A stretch of 64,000 bases of DNA, taken from positions 12,141,714 through 12,205,713 of the forward strand of contig NC_053149.1 of the NCBI RefSeq assembly GCF_016808335.1. Direction: 5' to 3'. This document shows positions 12,073 to 23,900 of the stretch, piece by piece. The stretch comes from Panicum virgatum. Its lineage: Eukaryota; Streptophyta; Magnoliopsida; Poales; Poaceae. Under the pieces are notes generated by a model. The model saw only the letters and a list, made by a program, of their open reading frames with translations, did no database searches and was not told the origin of the DNA. Position numbers and translations under genes: made by a program. Each line of letters opens with the position of its first letter. Position 1 is the first letter of the stretch.

Positions 12073-12789
12073 TCATTCTGTCATTCTGTCCGGCAGAGAA
12101 GTCTGGCCCGGCTCAAACACGGAGGAGAAGGCGTGGTTGGCAGCCATGGATGCCCGATCGCTCATCACCCTCTTGCTGGACGACGCGTGGAGCATGTTCA
12201 AGTCACTGTTGGAGTAATCCTCCATGAATCGCCTCTTGTGCGAGCTCATCTGCTGCTGCGCCGCCAAGCTGCTAGCTGCTCCCTCGCTGTGATTAGCGGC
12301 GTAGAACAACCTGCCTGGGTCCATGATGCCGAGCTGCGCCGCCGTCTCCGGCGCCGGCATGCTCTCGAGCAGCTCGGACACGGGCGAGTAGTTGTAGTCC
12401 ACGAGGTAGTCCGAGATGGAGGCCGGGCGCGGAAGGCCCCCGGCAGGCGCGTCGTACGTGGCGACGATGTCGCCGGCGGAGGCCGACGAGCCGTCCTGCT
12501 GCCGCCGGCCGAGGTCGAGGCCGCCGTCCATGGACGGCTCGTCGTGCGGCGGAGAGCCGCAGTACAGCTGCGGCGTGGTCTTCTTGTAGATCCGGCACAG
12601 CACCCAGTCATCCAGCTGCATCCACATCAAGAGTAGACAGCTCAGGCATTTTATTTCAGGCACAAGTGTGACGTGTCTTGAAGCTCGAAAAGCGACCAGT
12701 GTGTGTGATCAGCACGCCAATTATTGGCAGTGGTGAAAAGCCACACGGATAGTATCTCTGATCGATCATCTAGCAGTAGCAGTCTCTCT

Positions 12790-12839
<50 letters not shown>

Positions 12840-13812
12840 CATCTGAAGGGTCAAAGAAACCCAGTGCCAGTGGTTGATTAACCTTGGGAACGAACTTACT
12901 TAAACTGGCAGCCACACACAAGCAACCAGAAGAAAAGTTTCAAAAGTAACAAGGAAAAGAAAAGATTCCTTGGAGGATCGTCCTCTCAAAACGAAGTAAA
13001 TACGCCAATAAAACAAGAAGAAATAATAATGCACAGATTTTTTTTTCCTAATCTTTATAACTATAGTTAATTTTGGTTTAAACTAGCTAGTGCAAAAGTG
13101 TAAGAATCTCAGGTTAAATTACATGCCACGCACGCACGTACCCTCATGGACGAGTTCTTGAACCTCATGGGCCTGTAGGTGTTGGCGGCGGCGAGCGCCT
13201 CGGCGAGGCGGTACTCGTGCATGATCCAGCTCGTCTTCAAGCCCTTGGGCGGGCGGCCCTTGTAGAAGACGAGCGCCTTCTTGACGCCGATCATGGCGCG
13301 GCTCTCGGACGAGTCGGGCGCCGCGGCGGCGCCAGCGCCGGAGGAGAGCGTGATGGGCTTGTCGGTGCCGGTGGCCTTCCAGTACCCGGATCCGGCGGCG
13401 CGGTTGGGGCGCACGCCGTTGGGGTACTTGCGGTCCCTCGGGCTGAAGAAGTACCACTCGGCCTCCCCGAAAATCGCCCTGGCTGCACAAATGGATCGGA
13501 TCGCCGCCCATGCTGTGTGTGAGCATGCATCCTAGTCTCCATGAAAACTGATGATGAACATGAACACGGCCGGTAGGTGAACTAACCTGGCAGGTCCCAC
13601 GGGTCGAACTTGTAGATGTCGACCTCGGCGATGACGGGGGCCGGGCACGGCGCGGCGGCGGCGCGCTTGCGGAGGTAGTGGAGGATGAGCTCCTCGTCCG
13701 TCGGGTGGAACCGGAACCCCGGCGGGAGCGCCGTGCACGGGCTCGGCATGCCGCGGCGCCCCCCGGACGACGACGACGCCGGCGCCGGAGCCAGACCAAG
13801 ATCAATTGCCAT
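12073..13812 (-). CDS. NAC-domain transcription factor (NAP/NAM-like clade)
   Basis: Three exons: 13,812-13,587, 13,482-13,142 and 12,615-12,073. All have GT-AG borders and consistent phase, giving 369 residues. The NAC DNA-binding domain starts at about residue 29 ([19 protein letters not shown]) and continues with [72 protein letters not shown] and [11 protein letters not shown]. This is the full A-to-E subdomain series with the usual two intron positions. The C-terminal half, entirely in exon 3, is the variable activation region and has no motif I recognise. The ATG at 13,812 is the first true ATG in frame. NAC proteins are nuclear, dimeric regulators. The FYKGRPPKG stretch resembles the senescence-associated NAP/NAM group, but that assignment is inference. 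The second exon is strongly GC-rich, as is usual in grasses. Confidence 0.92.
12793..12837. repeat. (GA)n microsatellite in NAC intron 2
   Basis: An uninterrupted run of about 22 GA units inside the 526-bp second intron of the NAC gene, downstream of a short TCTCTCTC tract at 12,782. It is a likely length polymorphism. Confidence 0.95.
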
Positions 13813-13965
13813 CAACAACTGATGATTAACCCACTAGCTAGCTAGATCGAGCAGTACGGATCGGATCTAATTACCCTGCCCCTTGGGATGCATGGGCAGC
13901 TCAAGCTAGGGGAAGGGTGGAAATGGCGAGAGACCTGAAATTTTGGGAGGTCCGTCGCGGGGCCT

Positions 13966-13974
13966 CTTTTATAG
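13966..13974 (-). promoter_or_regulatory. Candidate TATA box of the NAC gene
   Basis: The minus strand reads CTATAAAAG about 155 bp upstream of the NAC start codon, a distance that fits a plant core promoter with a 5' leader of some 100-130 bases. No transcript evidence is available. Confidence 0.5.
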
Positions 13975-14059
13975 ATAGAAGCAAGGTAGAGGAGGAGGAA
14001 GGGCGGTTGCTCAAGGAAGACGAAGCTAGCTGCCCAGGGCAAGCCACATCGGATGGGAG

Positions 14060-15779
14060 TTAATTTCTGTGTCTTTTTTATTTAGCTGCACTGCAGCACC
14101 GGATTATTCCGCCGTTGGATACGGCAGCCGACGGCGGAAATTCGAGGGACGCCGGCGGCCGGCGCCGCCGTGCACGCGTGACGACAGCGATGACGACCGC
14201 TGCATGCATCTGGGCGCGGACGTGTCGTCGAGGGACCGGTCGTGTGGTGAAGTGCAACTCAATCGACAGGTAGGCGATAGCGCTATCAGCATCACTAGCT
14301 GCATCACCTATGATGCTCCAGGCAACGCGTGCGCGTTCCATCTCGTGTACGACCGTACGTCTCCTGTTCACTCGCGCAGCGTTGTCATACTATTGGTACT
14401 TCTATATATATACGATATATATAAATCGAAACAGGAATTAATATTTAGGGCTTATGTCAGAGCCCGCTCAAGATTTTTTTTGGAAACACATTAGAACCTT
14501 AGATCACTCATCCCTGTGAATATAGGCACGCACTTACTCTTAATGAAAAATATGCTCATGCACGATCACGAAAAAAAATATAGGCACGCAACTCTACCCC
14601 TATGATCATGTTCGACGGACTGAGCCGGTAGATCAATGAGTCACCACGGAGGCTTTGTTGATGGACACATCATATACCTACGGTGACTTTGCTATTGATG
14701 GACACATCATAGTGCCGGTTAAATCATAGAATGAATTTAGAAAAATATGAGCACTAGTGTCAAGTGTCAAGTTAGAGACTTGACCCTAAGTGGGCAGGTT
14801 ATACCATAAGTAACCTTACCAGCTGAACTGCACTTAGCTCCAACTAACTCAAGTGTGTAGCCCAAGTAGCACTTGATTTTTATTACCATCCCTTAATCTT
14901 GATTCAAGAAGTGTCAGCATCTTCATTCCAGCTTGAGTCTCCTTTAGTAATTCACTACTAGATTTAAAATATCTCCTAGATGTTTATTTTCGAATGGCCG
15001 ACTCGTAGTGACCTTATTAAGTTTTCCCTACTTAAAGTGCCAAGGTGTCTTTAGTCAATACATTTCTCGAAAGTATTTATAAAGAAGTCGGCTATTTTTT
15101 GCTATATCTCACAGTGATCCTATTCCTCTCACACCTTATCGTACCGCCACGTAACTTATTATTCGCCTGAGCGCCTCTAATCAAATTTGCATTTTCTCAT
15201 CCTAGATGCCTATATATGTCCTGGCTAGCAGGGGTGAAGCTAGGATTGAAATGACCCTGATGCACTCTCCATTGCATAAAACAAAATTATATAATTTATA
15301 TGGTAAAAATGGAGTTAACTCTTAAAAATTTGATTTTAACCATGGTGCACGTGCACCAGGCAAAGTCACTGCCTCCACTCTCGCCGCGGTTGCTGGCGCT
15401 GCCTCCCGCCAGTGATCTTCCCTCAAATAAGTCAGGGGACGAGCTAGGCTTGCCGGAGCCTGAACCCTGAAGTCTCTAACCCAGTAGTGTTTGAATAATC
15501 TATGTTGTTCCTTAGGATTCCCCAAATTTTGCCGTCCTTTTATCTTAGTGGCGTTGAATCTAGCTATTTTCCCTGGCGCCATTGTTGCTATAGTGCAAGT
15601 ACAAATAATTAATCAGTTTGCGTCAACGAATACTCCAGCTGCCTATATTGCTGTCTAGCTGGTCCAAAGTCGCTGGAGACTTTGCACAAGAGGTTTTCTT
15701 CCACTCATACTCCACAAGAATATGCGTGCATAGATTACCAAACCCACCGTCCGATGGATGATCGAGGAATAAACTAAGA
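14060..15779. other. Intergenic upstream of NAC, no gene seen
   Basis: 14,100-14,380 is GC-rich with short open frames on both strands but no recognisable protein. A direct repeat TTGATGGACACATCATA occurs twice (about 14,657 and 14,694). At 15,228 the sequence CAGGGGTGAAGCTAGG looks like one end of a hAT MITE related to the copy at 22,325, without a clear partner end. 15,340-15,590 holds a GC-richer fragment with an open minus frame that I cannot identify. Confidence 0.45.
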
Positions 15780-15965
15780 GGGTATAATTTGGATCCAAGT
15801 GCTAACGCTAAAAAGTACTAAAGTTTAGCACTAGTTCATCCAAACAGGAGTGTTAATGGGCCGGAGTGAGCTGAATTTTAGCAAGAGTTAAAATTTTTAG
15901 CAAAGATATGAGTGCTAATATGTGGTAAAATTTAGCACTCAACTTTAGCTCATCCAAATAGACCC
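15780..15965. mobile_element. MITE with GGGT(A/C)TA-TTTGGAT inverted ends
   Basis: The left end reads GGGTATAATTTGGATCCAAG. The right end on the minus strand reads GGGTCTATTTGGATGAGC. Both are followed inward by GTGCTAA / AGTGCTAAA motifs, and the interior repeats TTTAGCACT in both orientations. Target-site duplication is not clear. Confidence 0.6.
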
Positions 15966-16726
15966 TAAAGCGCTACGATTCCATTAGCTCGATGGGGACT
16001 ACATACATACATACATATAAACTGTCTGCATGATTTGTTTTCTTAAAGAAAATGTCTGTAAAAATATTCAATTTATCTGTTATAGTAGAATATAATATAG
16101 GTCATTTTTAGTTTTATCCTTAATCAAATCTCTCTAACTTCAATCAAATTTGTAGTCAAATGTATTAACATATGTAATAGTGAATAAACTATAAACTTAT
16201 TAGTGAAACTCATTCGGAGTTGTAGATGTTAGTGTGTTTTTCATAGACTTAGTTAAAATTAGAGAAATTCAACTTAAAACACTAAAATGACATATTTTTT
16301 TATAAAAAGAGTAGCAAATAATTACACGAGTGAGCTAGAGCGAGACTATAAAAGAGTATATCTTAGAAGAGGACACATATACTTCGCCACTCGATCCCGA
16401 GCCGTCTCTTCTTTCTAACCACACGAGTGGCCGCCTCGATAGAGATGGATAAGCATATATAGGGGGATCAATTCCAAGCATTCATGGACAATGATTAACT
16501 TATCATCCAAAAGCTGAAAAGAAACACGAGAATACTAGCTGCTGCAACCACTGCGTTGACTTTAACACTGATTATTATCACACGTGCGCATATATGACGG
16601 GCGCGTCTATTCTTAGATCTCCTTGCATTGCTAGGCATGTACGTAGCCTGCGGCCATCAACATCTGGGAAGCCCTCCACTCGCTGCAACCGTGCATGTAC
16701 ATGTCTATTCAGGGTGTCCCAAAAAA
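15966..16726. other. Intergenic, no gene seen
   Basis: AT-rich, with a short CATA repeat near 15,998-16,020. No coding or repeat family recognised. Confidence 0.45.
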
Positions 16727-17024
16727 ATCTCATCTAACCCTAGCACACGGCAAAGTTGGACGGCGTCGAGCGGCCGTTAGCGTGGGGATGGACGGTGCAC
16801 GTGGCGCCCTCTTTGCTGTGTGCCGGCCTTTGGCACATGGCAAAGGTGCCTGTTTGTCGTGTGCCTTAGATGCAGCACACGGCAAAAGGTTCTGTCACCG
16901 TGTGCCATAAGTTCGCCGTGTATTTTATGTATGGCGTACGGCAAAACCTCCTTTTGCTGTGTGCTCGTGAATTTGCACACGGTGAAGAAAGAGGCACACA
17001 GCGAACTCTTGGTTTCCGGTAGTG
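16727..17024. mobile_element. CACTA (En/Spm) element, one terminus
   Basis: The right end at 17,010-17,024 reads, on the minus strand, CACTACCGGAAACCAAGAG, a classic CACTA terminus. Inward lie at least six copies of the ACACGGCAAA / TTTGCCGTGTGC subterminal motif in both orientations (16,740-17,000), as expected for transposase-binding arrays of this superfamily. No matching left CACTA end is seen, so this is a solo terminus or a left-truncated copy starting near 16,727. Confidence 0.75.
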
Positions 17025-17476
17025 TTTGTCTGTTGGTGCACACTGCACGCAGGGCCTAGCTATATATGTGTGAGTACGTTGAGCACGCACACGGCGGCCT
17101 GCCAGGTCGTCTTGTGCTCAAGATAGGTTGACATGGGAATCAATATTTTAGGTGAACGGCAAGTTAGGCCACGGCATGGACCATGGGTGATGAAGCAATA
17201 AGTCAATCCTGTGCATTATTATTTCAAAGGAAACAAGTCAATCGTGTGACCACTATGGAGACTGTACTAAGGATGACAATCGATCTGGGAAAAAGAAAAT
17301 AATGTGATTAAAGTTGCTACAGGTTTCAAATTATTATAAAAATTCAAAAAAGTTTATACCGTGTCTTGGAGCAGTACTATACAACTCAACAGCCAACTGT
17401 GCCAACGTGTGTATTCGATTCTCTCTGTCTTTCGAAAGAAAAAAAAATCGGTTCACGTACTCTCACCTATAGATTT
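17025..17476. other. Intergenic, no gene seen
   Basis: No convincing open frame. Its last 19 bases form the left member of a direct repeat flanking the next element. Confidence 0.45.
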
Positions 17477-18250
17477 CCAAATGGGCGGCCCGGCCCTAGC
17501 CCGATGTGGCCCGGCCCGAAGCGGCCCGGCACTATCAGACCATCGGGCCTGATAGTGCCGTGCCCATCGGGCTGAACTGGCAGCCCAGGCCCGACACAAA
17601 GGCCTTTTTATAGGGCCAGGCCGGCACGGCGGCCCGACTGGTCCATCGGGCTCTGGAGGCCCATCTGGCGCGAAGGCCGGGGCGGGCTGGTCGGCGGCGG
17701 CCGGGGTCGGAGGTGGCCGGAGCGGCGGCGGCAGCCGGGGTGGAGGCGGCAGAGGCCCGGGTCGGCGGCGGGCGGTGGCCGGCGCGGAGGCAGTCGGGGC
17801 GGGCGGCGGCCAGGGCGGAGGCAGTCGGGGCAGGCAGGTCGGCAGCGGTCGGGGCGGAGGCGGCCGGGGCGGGTGGCGACCGTCGCGGGCGCGGGCTAGG
17901 GCGGAGGCGGCCGACGCGGGGTTGGAGGGTTGGAGGAGAGAGAGGGAGGGGCGGCTGGGGTGGGGTGGCCGGGTGGGGGTGGGGAAAATTAGGGTTTTAT
18001 TATTTTATATGTTGGAGGGGAAGATGGAAGGAGAGGTGGGCTGCTGGGCCATTAAATGAATCAGGCCGCTATTGGGCCGCTCACTATCGTGCCGTGCTTC
18101 GGGCCGGCACTATGGGGCGGAGTGGCGGCCCAGGCACTAACACCCCATCGTGCCGGGCCAGCCCGCGGCCCGATGGATCGCCTAGGACCGGACTAGTGTC
18201 GTGCTTTTAGTGTCGTGCTTCGGGCCGTCCATCGTGTCTGGCCCATTTGG
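17477..18250. mobile_element. GC-rich foldback element (hAT-like, non-autonomous)
   Basis: Starts CCAAATGGGCGGCCCGGCCC and ends GCCCATTTGG, so CCAAATGGGC is inverted at the two ends. Both subterminal regions are filled with GGCCCGGCACTAT- and GGGCC-type repeats in opposite orientations (17,480-17,660 and 18,060-18,240). The GC-rich middle (17,690-17,990) gives Gly/Arg/Ala-rich open frames that are low complexity, not a protein. A 19-20-bp near-identical direct repeat, TACTCTCACCT followed by GATTTC, lies just outside each end (17,458 and 18,258). Confidence 0.55.
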
Positions 18251-19867
18251 AATACTATACTCTCACCTTCGATTTCTACCACACGCGGGAGCTGCTACAG
18301 CAGGGCGCCACGTTGCCAGTCCTGGCCTTCGTTCACACGTGCGGCCTGCCATCTGTCACCTGGCTAGATATATACGTGTACGCGCCAACGCCAACCGGCC
18401 GAATGCGACGGACGGCGACGCGACGACGAAGAACCCGATCGAGCTCGCCTCCCATCATCGTCCCAGGGCGACGCAGCACCGGCAGCTGGTTTCCCCCTAA
18501 TAAATAAAGCACATGTGTGCCAACGTGGCCAGGCGTAGTAATAATATGTTTACTTGGACGCGTATACGCGACGCGATTTGCCAAAAATCTCTGCAGCTCA
18601 TCCGACTGAAAACATGTCGATCCATGGTTAAACTAAGAACCGGTTCTAATTTGTGTGCTCCTAATTTTGTTGCTAGTGTACATACACATCACCTCGCGAA
18701 CATTATGAAATCCAGATAAGATAAAATGGAGGGGGTAGTTTGGACGCGGTGGCACGCAACACCCAGGCTATAGATACACGGGCCTCGATCACACCGCTGC
18801 CAGTCAAAACCAGCAAGTGTAACGTGCGTGCTTGGTACACGGATGATGGATGGAAGGATGGAGGCTCGCTACTCGCACATCGCACTCAGGCTAAAGCGAG
18901 AGCCATGACTAGCTAAATGGACGCACGCGTACGGGTGGCAACACGTGCTACCAATGGCTTCTCTAAACTCTAAACTTTCAGTCCTAAATCTTTCATGCGT
19001 GCTGAGAATCATGTGTCCTAGCTAGATTAAAAAGGAGGCCTTAGTAGAAAATAAAGCATTCCAAGCGCCACGACGAGCTGCCTAATGATTCCATTTCAAC
19101 AAAGAGCACACACGTGCATTGAACAACCAAAAGAAATCTCTGAAGTCTTGCAGAGAACTTGTTCGATTCAGTCCGGGAGGAGGCAAAAGTCCGGTCCAAG
19201 TCTGCTGCACACAAGTTCCATGTGCTTGCTTGCGTCTGCAGAGATGGACAAGCTGCTGCAAGACTAGATTCGATCCTCCAGTTTTCTTGGAGCAAACACA
19301 AATTATTCAACCGTCGCAGAATCAATCATCATTTTCCCCTAAAAAATTACCCTGATGGTCATGGGTTAGTCAAGCCTCCAGGCGCCATTTGGTTTGTTGA
19401 CTGAATAGCTCATAAGCTCCATTTCATTTTGTTCTATTAGGAGAGAAAAAACGAGCACAAAATTCAGCTGAAACAAAAAAGTAAAACCGATCAGTGAGCA
19501 AAGAGTCTTCTCTGCATCGCTCATCACGAATGTCACTGGGCACTTGGAAGTTGGAACCACGTGATCTTACCGCAAGTGCACGCGGCAGCTGGGGCAAGCA
19601 TCGGTCTCGAGTTATCCGCAGTATAGCCGCCAGGAGAAAGCACAAGCACTGCACCAGGCCTCAATTGGATCGGCAACGTGCAGTCACCATCCATGCACGC
19701 TTATCTACTACTGTAGTAGTGTCATCACTACCTCACTAGAATACTAGATAGAGATGGAGTCCCAAATTCTGAAAGGCTTGCGAATTGAGACTCCAATTCT
19801 GAAACTTCTCATAGAGATCTTACTTTTGGGTTACTCTTGGCCTGCCTAAGTGCCTAGGGTGATCATC
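18251..19867. other. Intergenic, no gene seen
   Basis: Several 60-100-codon open frames exist, none resembling a protein or sharing splice logic. There is no repeat structure apart from the duplicated flank at 18,258. Confidence 0.4.
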
Positions 19868-19876
19868 AGCAGGGGT

Positions 19877-20036
19877 TAGACGTGCAAATTTGTGATCCTT
19901 AGGTACACCTCTAACTCTCTTTACTTCAAAATTTTGTACTAATTCTCCAAAATGATATCGCAATTTGAAAAATTAGTACAAAATTTTGAACTAAAGAGGA
20001 TTGGAGGGACACTAAAGGTCACCAAATTACACCTCT
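19877..20036. mobile_element. Small Mutator-like MITE with 9-bp target duplication
   Basis: It is flanked by a perfect 9-bp direct repeat, AGCAGGGGT (19,868-19,876 and 20,037-20,045). The ends are inverted: TAGACGTGCAAATTTGTGA on the left pairs with AGAGGTGTAATTTGGTGAC read from the right. The pairing continues inward through TTCAAAATTTTGTACTAATT, so the 160-bp unit is almost a complete hairpin. A 9-bp duplication fits the Mutator superfamily. Confidence 0.7.
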
Positions 20037-20045
20037 AGCAGGGGT

Positions 20046-20930
20046 ACACATGTAATTTTTCGTGAAAAGAAAACACCAGTAATTTACATCTGGAACATAT
20101 GAATTCGAGAATTTCATACGAAATATTCTAACTCTCGCGAGATGTCCATGAAACTTGGAAGGAAGGTGCGCTCGCGTGGATAAGCTAGCAGCCTACTGCA
20201 ACACATGAGAACTGAGGAGCAAGGGCATCGAATGTTTACCTCAACGAGTTCATGCACGGACTGCTTGCAAAAAGGGAAGAGAAAAGATGAGCATACCAAA
20301 AAAAGAAAAAAAAACGTTCGACAGTGTTCTTCACAAGTCAAATCTGCACCAGCGATAGATCTTCGCCAAGCAAGACCTGGTCTCCGGTCAAAAACCCGAC
20401 TATCACAAGGAATGCATGGATGGATGGACTGAAGACACGAATTCTTTCTGACTTTTTGAGATTCCGGATCCAGATTACCAGAAACGCAGCTAAGATATGC
20501 AAACAGCTTGACCTGGGAATCTCTAAAACAAACAAAGGCCATGCTTTCTTTAGTACCGCCCTGTCTTATTGTCAATACACAACGGGATTAGCGTTCAGGC
20601 ATGACACGTTAAGGCGAGATGGAACTTCCCACAAGTTACATCTTACGCGCTGTCCCAGGCTATGACAAGGACAAACCACTAACCAGGGATATAGGCTGCT
20701 GGAGCATATTCGCAGCCATCAAGAGCACTCTCCTCGCTGAGAATACATATGATAAATTTACAGTGCTTGAGTACTTATTTTGTGCCACGGCAAACTTTCA
20801 TGTGGCAATAAAATGCGCTAATTGCCATTTCTAGTACAACTCTTTCCGTAGGCAACAAGAAAAAAATAGTGGAGTTGCACACCAGGAGAAGACACATCTG
20901 TAGTTGGTGTATTCTTAGGATGACAAAGTC
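20046..20930. other. Downstream flank of NCA1, no separate gene seen
   Basis: Open frames here are short and unsupported. The stretch next to 20,930 should contain the NCA1 3' UTR. Confidence 0.45.
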
Positions 20931-23900
20931 TTACTTATCTGCCAACTGGTTGTGCAGGAAGTCAAGAACCGAGAAGCGCTGCAAAAATACAGGGTGAATG
21001 TTAGTTTGGAACAACAGATACTGGCACAGGGATGAGAGGAGAAATAATGAGGGTCAATAATAGCTACCCGTTGCTCAAGATTAGCTTGTTTAGAATCCAG
21101 CTTCAACTTCTCAAGGCACTGAATCGCTTCCTCAAAACCCTCAACGGCAGCACTTTCGTTCCCAAGATTTCTATCAACATCCGCAACTTTTGCAAGAGAA
21201 GTTGCTAGATCTATGACCTATATCCAACAATTGGAAATTAAAATACTATAGCACACAAACCAAGAAGAAAACCACACTCAGAATCATTGTTTGTTCTATG
21301 CAGCAGCTTAGCTCTAATAGAAACAGCTAAATCACTTGCATATTCAAACCAAAATATTCTCAAAAGGAAAAGTTTCATGAATAACAGAAACACGTAGCCT
21401 AAAAAAATAAATAAAAGCCAGAAAAAAAAGTCTAATGTTCAAATTTAAGCAGTACAAGTTGATCCAAAATAGACATCTCTGAATCCTAGCAAGGACGGGC
21501 TTTGATCAACTCCAGTAAAGCAGTTTTTCCATACTTCAAGTGAAAACGATTTATTTAGGCAATTAAGCCATAGGTCAAGAAGAATATGTTGAAAAGTACA
21601 AAAGCTTCCACTACCTAATTACAACAGACTATCATTTTCTCAAGAAGTATAGTAAAAGTTCTCCCTTGCCTATTATTCCAGATAATTAGATTTCCCACTC
21701 CCTTCTTCCCCTCTTTCCTATCACATCACTTCCACTGTGGCATTGTATAAATGAACTAGACATCTATGTGCATTGACTACTGATCATGTAGACACAGAGA
21801 GCCTTCGGTACAAATGTGTTTGTTCTTGAGGCACTCCGGAAAATTTCAACGTCCCTGCATTTATCTGGCATTTGGGTTCTTAAAAATAACCATGCAGAGA
21901 ATATCAAATGCAGTGCGATGCTTCTCACTAGCGTCATGCAGCAGGCCGGCCAGCCACCACAGGACCAGGGAACAAACTGGCATGCAGCAAGGCACAACAA
22001 CGCATTCACAGTAACATAGCAGAAGCAGTATACAACTATATGCGATCGGGAAGCACATGCACATATGGAAGCATGATTAGTTATAGAATGAGGATTATAC
22101 AAATCATTTAGATGCATTTGATTAGGAACTTTAGGATTTACGGTTTACATGCAGATAATGATAAATTAGTATCCTTAGTATGTACCAAGTTTGTTGGTTG
22201 TTCGCTAAGGCACTAGAACGCCTAATCTATAAAGGTTGCCATAGGGTGAGATAAAATTAAGCAAAGAATTATCAGATGAAATCCACCTGCTACCCTAAAC
22301 CTTGAATTTGGGCAGTGGTGCCACCAGGGGTGGAGCTAGGTAGAGCAGTGGGTGCGGTCGCACCCAGAAAAAATCCATAGCCCCATATAACTTGTACATT
22401 TTCACCATATTAGCTTCAATACATAAACATACTATGAAGCGCCACCGCACCCCCCCCCCCCAAACCCTTATTTTTCTGTAGCTCCGCCCCTGGTTGCCAC
22501 CTTGGCACAGAAATTGAAACTGCCAACTTGGCAGTGCGCATCTCAAGTGTCAAGTTCGGCATTTGTTTACCAACTACTGAATTCCTTCATCCCTCTTCAG
22601 CTCTCAAATGTGGGTCATGACCCTAGATTTCTCAATTCACCACGTCTGTCAGACAAATCCTTAGTCATCACATGAAATCTTTTGCAACATGTAGTTCCAG
22701 TATGGCCTTCCAATGTGCCCTCACCCCAGAAAGTGATTTCCTTGAGAGAACAATATGGCTGTCTTAAACACTTTTAACTATACTTTTATGTGCATGAGCA
22801 TCAAACATTTGCAGTGCAAGACAACAGCGTTCCTGTCCCATGTTATCCAACATTTCAAATAGTATAAACACCCCATAACATACCTGGGAAGCTACTGTTG
22901 AATGTTCTTTTACTGCATTTCTGCGAACATCCAATGAACGGGCATAATAGTTTCTTGCAGATTGGAGGTCCCCATCATAGTAGCGAAGGTCACCAATTTT
23001 ATTTAGTGAAACCGAGAGAGTATGAACCAACTGCAGATGAATGTAAAAGCTAAATCAGCAGATGGTAATTCTGATGTTATTACAGCTATACTAAAACTGA
23101 AAACAACCTCAAGATCTTTTGTGGGGAGTTTTGAAAGGAATTCAGCACTTTCTTCATAGTAAGTGATTGCTGAAGGAGCATCTCCCAAGGTCCGACTGAA
23201 AACACAGTATAGTGATAAGGATGCAATGTTGAATGAGTTCAGTAATAACAAACTGCGAAAAATAAGATCTAAGTACTGCCGCTGATTATGAATATTGAAC
23301 GAAGTACAAAACATTAATTAACATTAACTATATGGAGACTACCAAGGCATGAATTTATAACAGTGATAAGAGTGAATATTCAATAATAATAACTTAATAA
23401 GTAGTGAAATAGAGTCATCTGAGATTCAGAGACATATCACAGACACACTGCGTTCTGAACAAACAAGGTTGCTAGACATACGGATCAGGATCATGCTAAC
23501 TTGCTATTAGCCTGCTACACAAAGCATCAGGTTGTAATTAGCAACAACATGATGCCTGGTACAGGCAGTGCTTATTTTAATTCAGTGAAATACCATCCAA
23601 ACAGGTTGCATGCAGCCAGAGACTTGCATTACCACCAGGCTAGCATACTAATGAAACACCTAACTGCATCAATCAGTCCTCTACAGTCCATACAATTAAT
23701 TAATGTTGAAAATTGGCTCATGCCCACTGTCAATCAAAAGTAGATAGTAAAAGGAACAACAAACTTGCCTACAGGGAGACCTTTCCTTTCTTCAATGGAA
23801 AATGTTTCAGCTAGTTAAACATAGAACATTAAGATACTAGAATACATGTTAGCAGGAACAAGCATTGCCCTTTGAATGAGCACCACCATGCGGGAACCAA

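Noticed and set aside
12052..12636. 194-codon plus-strand open frame
   Set aside because: Antisense shadow of NAC exon 3.
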